Source: Paratinospora sagittata
Taxonomy: Eukaryota > Streptophyta > Magnoliopsida > Ranunculales > Menispermaceae
Length of the DNA: 64,000 nucleotides
NCBI GenBank assembly: GCA_035771175.1
Contig: CM069596.1
Coordinates: 10,559,001-10,623,000 of the forward strand
Direction: 5' to 3'
Part shown: positions 56,101 through 64,000 of the stretch, piece after piece
Numbering within the stretch: position 1 is the stretch's first letter
How the letters are laid out: every line of letters begins with the position of its first letter
Position numbers and translations under genes: made by a program
The notes under the pieces: model-generated
Seen by the model: the letters and a program-made list of their open reading frames with translations, nothing else
Databases searched by the model: none
What the model was told of the DNA's origin: nothing

Positions 56101-58436
56101 TGTAACGACCCTCATTTTCATAAAATGGGACCCTAAGAATTTTTAGATGTTGTGTAGTATGTTTCTTGTGATGTAAATGGCTTATGATTATTAGATAATA
56201 TTATTCATAACATTATTATCTAATAATAATATTATGTGTGGTATGTATGGATATTATAGATAATAGTAGTTGATTACGTATAATGGATGAAATGAGATGA
56301 GTGGATTAATTAAATGGAAGTTGAAGTATATTCATTTAATTTAAACTATAGTAAAGTATAAGTTGTTTTCATTTAATTCTGAAAAAAGAGAAAAAAACAT
56401 ATATGTTAAATTATATGGGGGGAGTTGTTTAGTAGATGGCATGCAAAGCAAGGGAACCTAAAATGAGATGAAACTCATTCAACTTGCAGGTTTTGTCGTC
56501 CAGAAGAAGGAAAAAAAAAAAGGGGGTTTTGGACGGAATCTTCGCCAAATCCGAACTAAGGTATGCTTTTCTTCAAATTTCTTCCATGAAATTGCTAGTT
56601 AGAGCAAAAGAAACCTTTTTAACCATGTAATTTTCGTAATAGATGATGGTTTGGATGTTTTCCAAGTTAGGGTTTTGATGCCTTTTGTTGGAAAACGGTT
56701 GGTAATGGTGTAGTTGCTATTTTGTTGCCCAAATGACCAAGAAATCATGAATTTCTAGGATTTATACTCTAATTTTGTGGTAGCATAGTTGAGCAACTCG
56801 AAATTGATGGTTGACCTAGCTGGAAATTGGGGTAATTGATGGTGGAATCATGTAGGATTAGCTTAAATGTTAAATTCTACTGATTCTAATGTTGTATGAG
56901 CTGAAAATTTAGCTAAGTGCTTAAATTAAGAAATTTTCAGATTTTTAAAATAGTAAAGGAGTTGGGGAAATTAAGTTAGGAACACGTGAAATTCACTTAA
57001 TTGATGATTTCTATTGTTTCTAACATAGTATGATTTACAATTGAGTTAACCTGGGAATTTGGTGAATTTTCTATGGTAGAAATAATAAAATTATTGGGGG
57101 TTTTCATGTGAAAATGTATTAAGTTGATTATGAGAATAAAATGAGACGTTGGGTAATTATATTGATGCGAATGTGATAATATGTGCAGAGTTGCTTAAAG
57201 TTTTGTAGTGAATTGGTAGTGTGAAGACAAGTATTCTAGCAATTTTGGTTGAGTAGAATTTCAATCTTATTTTATCATTTATGTCATCCTATATATATTG
57301 AACTGTTTTGCTCATGTATGTTTTATTTGAAATTGCATGATGTGGGCATGGATGAAAACCCTTTATTTGTTATTGGTTTGGTTTATCTTGAGAAAGATGA
57401 TTTTTGGACATTCCCTTAGTAGGATGAGAATTCCCTACAAGGAAATAATCAGATCTCTTATTCCAATAAACCTACTAATTATGAATTAAAGGTGTATTTT
57501 TAATATCGTCTATTGGTTAAAGATAAGTCATCATTAATTGTTCCACTGCATAGTCTTCTGTGATCAATATTGAGTCAATGCCTTGGGGGAGATTGGGCTA
57601 GACTTTTAACAAAGTCATGAAATACTTACGTTGGACCATTGAATGAACTTTATCTTTCACTACCATTGACGGAAGTATTCAAGTTGTATGAGATGATATG
57701 TGACCTTAAGTTGAGAAATCAACTTGAAAGTGTTTTACAATTGGTTATATGTATAATATAGCCTTGGACACTTGTCATAATGCTTGAATAAAGATGAAGA
57801 ATAGATTTTAAATTGCATTGATATATGTACTGTGATTATGATATACATATGAAACTGCATTTGTTCCTTACATGACATTGAACATGCATACATGGATTTT
57901 AAATGAATGGATGATGGTATGTTTGAATACTCTATTTCATTGGGCACCGTTGGCTCATTCTATTCCTAAATTTCTCAGGTCTTTCAGTTGTAGATAAGGG
58001 CAAGGGAATAACTTATCAGAGATAAGAGTGTTTCTTGCCAGAAAAGTTTGTTTTGATGTAGGTTGAAGACTTGGTATACATGTATTTTGATTTTGTAAAT
58101 ATATGTATATAACCCCACATGTATAACCAAGTAGATAGACATGTTGTAATAGTTAGTAACTGTTAGATGCTAACAGGGTTGGGAATTTCATAGTGAGTAT
58201 GATGAAATATTTTGATGGGAATGTTGACATATATCTATTTGGATTGATGTGATGTATATGCGTGGATGAGATGTTTATCAAGTTATTTAAAATTGTAAGA
58301 TGTCCAATTTATAGGGGGGACTTTGTTGGAGTCTCGATTGAGGCTCAACATGGATCTAATGATCCTATGAGGATAGGATGGTTAGATTCCTATGCCGGTC
58401 AGGATGCCCTAGGGGGATTGTGAAGGGGTCCTGACA
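56101..58436 (+). mobile_element. 3' LTR of the Tekay-type element, family D
   Basis: This 2,336-bp unit starts TGTAACGACCCTC and ends GGGTCCTGACA. It follows the polypurine tract of the pol at 53646-56041, so it is that element's 3' LTR. The 5' LTR and gag have been lost at the 53645 junction. The shared LTR block is at 57937-57990 (TTCATTGGGCACCG, GGCTCATTC, TTTCTCAGGTC). The next base begins the tandem array, so the element inserted at or inside the array's left edge. Confidence 0.85.
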
Positions 58437-59473
58437 CCAAACCACAAGGTTTTTTTTTTCTCGGACCACTTTGAGAGCGTCCCAATACCCTTCCACGAAC
58501 CCCGGAGGCGACAGAACACAGTTCCCATGCCTGGTTAAATTTTGAACCCCCATCCAGAATTCAAGTTATTAGAAAAAACCGAAGATTTTAATAAACTATT
58601 TGGCTTCACCGAGGCCAAACCACGAGGTTTTTTTTACCGGACCACTTTGAGTGCATCCTACTACCCTCCCACGAACCCCCGGAGGCGACGAAACTCCCTT
58701 CCCATGCCCGGTTTAATTTTTGGATCCCCCTCTGAAATTCAAGTTATTAAGAAAAATTGAAGATTTTAGTAAACTGTTCGGCCTCACCGAGGCCAAACCA
58801 CGGGGTTCTTTTTTACTGGACCACTTTGAGCGCGTCCCAATACCCTCCCACGAACCCCCGGAGGCGACGGAAGTCCGTTCCCATGCCCGATTTAATTTTT
58901 GGACCCCCCTCCGGAATTCAAGGAATTCAAGTTATTAAGAAAAAATAAATATTTTAGTAAACGGTTCGGCCTCGCCGAGGCCAAACCACGAGGTTTTATT
59001 TTTACTGACCCACTTTGAACGCATCCCACTACCCTCCCACTACCCTCCCACAAACCTCCGGAGGCGACGAAACCCCGTTCCCATGCCCGGTTAAAATTTT
59101 GGACCCCCATCTTGAATTCAAGTTATTAAGAAAAACTGAAGATTTTAGTAAACTATTCAGCATCACCAAGACTAAACCACGGGGTCTTTTTTTACTAAAC
59201 CACTTTGAGCGCGTCCCAATACCCTCCCATGAACCCCTGGAGGCGACGGAACCCCGTTTCCATGCCCGGTTTAATTTTTGGACCCCCCTTTCTATATTCA
59301 AGTTATTAAGAAAAATCAATGATTTTAGTAAACTGTTCGGCCTCACCGAGGCCAAATCACATGATTTTTTTTTACCGGACCACTTTGAGCGTGTCCCAAT
59401 ACCCTCCCACGAACCCCCGGAGGCAATGGAACCCTGATCCCATGCTCGGTTTAATTTTTGGACCCCCTCCGGA
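58437..59473. repeat. GC-rich tandem array, ~180-bp unit (left part)
   Basis: About 5.8 units are present. The anchor AAGTTATTA recurs at 58563, 58741, 58929, 59120 and 59300, giving spacings of 178, 188, 191 and 180 bp. Every unit carries CCAAACCACGAGG, GACCACTTTGAG, CC(A/T)ACCCTCCCACGAACCCC, GGAGGCGACG, TTCCCATGCCCGG, GAATTCAAGTTATTAAGAAA, and the hairpin GGCCTCACCGAGGCC. Unit-to-unit identity is roughly 85-90%. Frames stay open on both strands across parts of it, but unit lengths are not a multiple of three and the frames shift, so it is not coding. The unit length is typical of plant satellites. No match to a named satellite is claimed. Confidence 0.9.
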
Positions 59474-62400
59474 TGTAATACCTTAGGTTTGCACAAAAAA
59501 AATATTTTTGAACTTCGGGCACCTTTTTGGCTATAAAAAGCCCCCTTGTAGCACCCGTGCCTTTAGGTGACGTCATTTTGATCCATAGTGTACCCGTAGA
59601 GTACACGTATACGTATTCATATACGTATGCGTATATGCATTTTGATGCTCGAAGCACGTAAGTTCAAATGTCTTTGCATGATTTTAGGTCATAAAGAGTG
59701 CACATGAAGTTTCAGAACCATTGGAGACCCGTTCGACGTCAAAACATGTCGAAAACGGTGTTTTGGATCCAGTGAAGCTCGCTCCATGGAAGAAGAAATT
59801 TCTGTCACAAATTACATCAATGGTTTGATCTCCTAGATCCGTGGTCCGATTGAGCTAAAATTTTGTCAGCTTATTCTTATATGATAGATCGTCATTTTGA
59901 TGCATGCATTGTGATGAACCTTGGATGGGTGGAAGACCAAAGTTGGAGTTGAGTCTTGCATGTCACATATGTGTGATTAGAGAGTGTTAGGAGTACTCTA
60001 ATGGTGAAACCCCCAATTTCTAGCAAGAAATTGGAAGGGTTAGTTCAAATGACCTATACTTAGTTTATGGCCTTAGACTTTTTCAAAATCTTTGCATGTC
60101 AACTATGTTGACCTAGTGGCCATTGTGGATGATTCCATGTTCCAAGATCAGTAAAATTCATGGCTGAACAGGGTGGCCTAGTATAAAATTGGCAATATGG
60201 CCTATGTATGAAAATTTCCAGGTTTGGGGATTTTGATGCTCTTGATATAAAATCTGGAAAATTATGCAATGTAGGTCTAATTGGACATGATTAGGGTTGT
60301 TTGATAATTGAATTCAGTGGGTTCTCATAATGGACACCCTAAGGTTGACTAATTTTGATCTAGGCTAAGTATTTGACATTTTTCATGTACTTGGCAATTT
60401 TGCATGTAATTTGGGAATTTTGCCCAAATTGGGACTTTTCACCCAAAGCAAGTCAATTTACGAAATTGACTTGGGGATTGTATAATTGGACCCAAATTGA
60501 GTAGAATCATGGGTTTAAAATGTTAGAATCTATGTTAAATTGATATGACTTAGTTCATTTTGACCTTATGTTTTATATTGGCCTAATTGGGGGTTTTGAC
60601 CAAGACTTAGTCAATTGATGAAATTGACTTGATGTATAGTCTAATTGACCCCAATTATAATTGAATTTCATGTATATTAGTGGTTGGATCATGGGATCAC
60701 CCTATTACATTTAATTTAGGTCAATCTTAGTTTAATTGAGTCTAAATGATCAAGTTGGGCAATATGGAAATTGGCTCGAGGGGGTAATAAATTTAGAATA
60801 TAATCGACTTTAGATTGGGTTTGAACATGGGGATTTGACACACTTTATGACTGATTTTTAGTTGTGTGAACCATGTTATTTCCAGGTCTTGTGATTGATC
60901 TTGAACCCGTTTAGTTAATTGGAGAGTTTTGGCGATTGGATTGGCTAGACTTAGCCAATCAAGAGTGAATGTTCTTTTACTTGTGGATTATTTATATGTG
61001 GCATTGTATTATAGAAATGTTTTAAATGCTTATGTATAATGGTATGCATGTTTTAATATTCCATGAAATACATTTGAGCATAATTCATTGGGATGACAAT
61101 TTGGGTTGAGGCTCCTAGTTGAAATTTCCTCTTTTTGGGAATTCTTGTAAATCTAGCGGCGATCGCAGTTGTGTACCCTGCAGAGGGTTTTATGGCTTGA
61201 GTATGGGTAGGTTAGTTTAAACTAATCCTACGTGCTGCACAACCCCAGAAACCGTAATAGAATATGAGTATTGTGTGTGTTTTCGGGCGCTGTGTGTCGG
61301 GCACCAGGCCTTGAAACCCCCTTACTCAGGAGGTGTTAGGATTGCACAAGCATGACTACAAATGTTATGCATCGCCTTATGTATGACTTGATGCATTATG
61401 TTAGCATGTATGTAATATATTTCGTCATCATGATATTTCAATGATTTATGATCTTACCATGTTTTATAAATGCACGTATATGCCACTTGTAAATAACATT
61501 CACTGAGCTGGCTGTAGCTCACACCTCACCATCTTCTTTCAGGATCTGATAGAAAAGGAAAAGGGAAGGCTTGACTGCGGAGCATTCCTCGTTTTTGTTT
61601 CATGTAGGTGTTGTACATTTAGTTTTGTATTTTGATAGTTATGTACATGATAACACCTAGTAATTGTATATTTAACACATAGTTGGGATGTGTTGGGTTT
61701 TGTATCATTTTGAAGACTCTGGAATTTTATATTTGGTAATTTGGAGAAGTAATATTTTATTTCATTATGATCATGTTAGTTGGTTGTTAAGGATGTAATT
61801 TTATTTCATTTTGGAGATTCGTATATGTATTTTAGGCTGACGGGACGTCGGGTGTACCGACGGAGGGTATACTCGGAGGTTCCCGTGCCGGTCATGACGT
61901 CACGTATAGTGGGTCGTGACACCCTCCCTCTTTGGTATTTTTCACACCAAATCCTCTCTTCTCTCCTTCTCCTTGTTGGCTCTACACTCTCCTTGGATTT
62001 TTTTTCTTTTCTTTTGAGACTCTCTCGTGGTGCAACGCGATTCTACTCGGGAGAAGGCGTCAGTGCTTGAAAGAAGGATTATCTGAAGGTGGGGAACGAA
62101 AACATAAGTTTGCGTGTCTTATAACTTTTATTAAAGTTTACATTCATTTACACTGCATTATTGCATATAATGCTTATGCCTGTCATACTTATGCCTATAT
62201 ATTTGGAGTTCATGTATTACACTGTTACTATGCCAGATTAATGGTCAATCTGACTCAACCAGACATTGTCTTGTCCTCAGTAACTTAAATAGTGAACGGG
62301 AGGTAGCTTGCTGCTCTAGACGATTAGTACTTAAGTAGACCTCGCGTCTCACCTCTTAAACTGGAGACTGATCTGGTTGGTCTTATTCGAAAGCTATCAG

Positions 62401-63172
62401 ATTGTAGAAGTGATACTGAACATCCTAACTTTGCACATGGTGATACTGACCTAATAAGAATCCCCAGACGCTGCCAAATCCTGTATAATGTTAGTAAAGA
62501 CCGTGCCTGCTCATGCATTGGCATCATACATAAGCACCACTTGGGACGTAAGTGGTTTATGATCCACAAAATAGTTAGAAGCAATGTTTACTATTCTTGA
62601 TATTTCCCTAGAGAGGGACGTACAATGAGAACCCAGGTTTACCTGGGGATGGACATCTATACATGAATCCAGGGCGACGACCTTGGAGAGGAACGTACAA
62701 TGAGAACCTGGGTTTACCTGGAGATGGACATCTGTACATGAACTCAGGGCGCCGTACAATCATGGAACCATTACGAGACGGTGTCATGCATACATACATG
62801 TTGTACTGTTTATGATGCTTGTTGTGTTTATGTGATATTTGATTATGAGGTTTCCTTTATTAATTGTTATATTCACGAACTATTTTACCCATTGGGCAAT
62901 AGCTTACCCAGTTATTATCCAATTTTTCTCAAGAGATTAGGGTGGACTGGGTGGAGGTTTTTGGGCCTACATTTTTGTATCCTTTGTTTATTTATTGGGG
63001 ATTTTGGGAGGACGTTCCCTTTACTATTTCATATACAAAAATATATTCTGAAATTAATGAAATCAGACTTGTATTTAATTGTGCACCTGCACACTCGGTT
63101 ATTGTTATAATGCATTCATGCCTCATCCGTGAGTGTTCCGTCGGTTTAGGCGCGTTCAGGCGGGGTGTGACA
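59474..63172 (+). mobile_element. Family A solo LTR in the tandem array, carrying a nested LTR
   Basis: It starts TGTAATACC and ends GGGTGTGACA. Flanking 5-mers are CCGGA (59469-59473) and CCGAA (63173-63177), a target duplication with one difference. The array resumes on the far side in register (GAAATTCAAG...). Removing the nested family B LTR at 59547-61921 leaves about 1.32 kb that aligns along its length with the LTR at 52-1388, including the TATA box (59532) and the internal 75-bp direct repeat (62613-62760). Confidence 0.9.
59547..61921 (+). mobile_element. Family B LTR nested in the family A LTR, internally deleted
   Basis: It starts TGTAGCACCCG and ends GGGTCGTGACA, and lies 14 bp after the family A TATA box start. 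Compared with the complete B copy (3,047 bp) it is 2,375 bp long: sequence jumps at about 59889 from ATATGATAGATCG to TCATTTTGATGCATGCATTG, a deletion of some 0.6-0.7 kb. Flanks are CCCCT and CCCTC, not a clean target duplication, in a C-rich stretch that could hide a slip. The shared LTR block is at 61498-61560. Confidence 0.85.
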
Positions 63173-63340
63173 CCGAAATTCAAGAAATTCAAGTTATTAA
63201 GAAAAATCGAAGATTTTAGTAAACTATTCAGCCTCACCGAGGCCAAACTACGGATTTTTTTTTTACCGTCCCACTTTGAGCTCGTCCTACTAACCTCCCA
63301 TGAACCCCCGGAGGCGAAGGAACCTCGTCTCAAATTCAAG
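63173..63340. repeat. Tandem array, right part after the LTR insertion
   Basis: The last roughly 168 bp of the array: GAAATTCAAGAAATTCAAGT (a short local duplication), TTATTAAGAAAAATCGAAG, GCCTCACCGAGGCC, GTCCCACTTTGAG, CATGAACCCCCGGAGGCGAA. It ends abruptly at TCAAATTCAAG (63340), after which unrelated DNA begins. Confidence 0.85.
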
Positions 63341-64000
63341 TATAAATACATGAAAACTACAACCTATGTTACTCGGACTCGGGTACAGGTGTCAGTGCAG
63401 GTGTGTGTCTAAAGGTCATATTTGGCTATTCTCTAATTTTTGGGACTCAGGGGCTCGGCTAAAAATGTCCAAAATTTTGGACACGGGTACTTGGACATGA
63501 CACACAAAAATAGTCAACTTTAATTTTTGTTTTTATTTTTATGAATTATGAAACATATATTTAAGAATCTATTCTCAATGCACAGTAAAAAGACATATAA
63601 GATGAAATATATACAACAAATGAAGAAATATCATTATCATGAGGTTTGAAAATAAATAAAAATATATCGCAAGCTATAAGTTTAGCAATGAAACATACCT
63701 AACAACTGACAAGTGATATCCCATTAGCCAATTAAGATTTGAGAGTCCTAATTCTTTTGATTGCAATAATTCTAACTTCTTTACATTAACTTTTCTTGAA
63801 TTACCTGATAACATGCACACAAGTTGACTTAATAGTTAATATTAGATTCTAGACAAATAATATCATACATATAACATATAAGAAGTGAAAATTACTTTAG
63901 AAATAAAAACTTAGAGACATTTACTTGAGACTTTGGGTCATTGTTTCAAGTATTTAACAATAGTTTAAGATTCTCAATTCACAAAACTTAAAGCAATAGT
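63341..64000. other. Right-end spacer with an ACTCGGACTCGGGTACAGGT repeat
   Basis: At 63370-63510 the sequence holds TACTCGGACTCGGGTACAGG, TGTCAGTGCAGGTGTGTGTC, GGACTCAGGGGCTCGG and GGACACGGGTACTTGGACA, a dispersed motif type common in plant genomes and probably part of a non-autonomous element. The rest is AT-rich and holds nothing recognisable. Confidence 0.4.

Noticed and set aside
58437..59473. CRISPR-like array
   Set aside because: Direct units are contiguous, about 180 bp, without distinct spacers, and the genome is that of a plant.
59015..59496. 140- and 155-codon ORFs on both strands over the tandem array
   Set aside because: They arise from GC-rich repeat units of unequal length; the frames shift between units and no domain is present.
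62942..63412. 156-codon ORF at 62.9-63.4 kb
   Set aside because: It runs from the family A LTR across its terminus into the tandem array, so it joins two unrelated repeats.

Overview
This is nuclear DNA of a flowering plant, most likely a eudicot. Three points support this: AT-rich spacers, three intact plant-type nuclear genes (a DYW-class PPR protein, a PORR-domain protein and a nine-exon CCCH/WD40 gene of the ZFWD family), and many Ty3/gypsy LTR elements of the chromovirus (Del/Tekay-like) kind. I cannot name the species.

Layout. (1) 1-26.7 kb is almost all repeats. A 3' LTR (family A) enters from the left and sits inside a second LTR (family C). Four more solo LTRs follow on the minus strand (3710-6445, 8785-10750, 11615-14661, 18231-20101), each between perfect 5-bp target-site duplications. 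Between them lie a degenerate DUF1985/Ulp1-peptidase transposon gene (about 15.1-17.35 kb), a LINE 3' remnant (22.5-23.8 kb), copia-like non-coding sequence (24.0-25.4 kb) and a decayed plastid psbC fragment (25.8-25.9 kb). (2) 27.5-41.4 kb is a gene island: the PPR gene on plus, then the PORR gene and the ZFWD gene on minus. All three look functional. The first two are predicted organelle RNA-processing factors; the third is a predicted RNA-binding/scaffold protein. (3) 42.5-63.3 kb is a nested transposon graveyard. It holds a FAR1/MULE fragment joined to a gypsy protease-RT fragment, a minus-strand family A element with its tRNA-iMet primer-binding site and a non-gag ORF remnant, a solo LTR (family E) nested in its LTR, a truncated family B LTR, a mutated Tekay-type pol followed by its own 3' LTR (family D), and a tandem array of about 180-bp units. 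That array is split by a family A solo LTR, which itself carries a nested family B solo LTR.

The genes do not form an operon or cluster; they are ordinary independent nuclear genes. The most informative structure lies in the repeats: the LTR nesting order with target-site duplications, a sequence block shared by otherwise different LTR families, the 180-bp GC-rich tandem array, and chimeric or rearranged junctions at 43.46, 51.25 and 53.65 kb. I found no CRISPR array, no rRNA and no convincing functional tRNA. I did not find a clear new biological system; the strongest candidates for follow-up are the shared LTR block and the non-autonomous LTR element.
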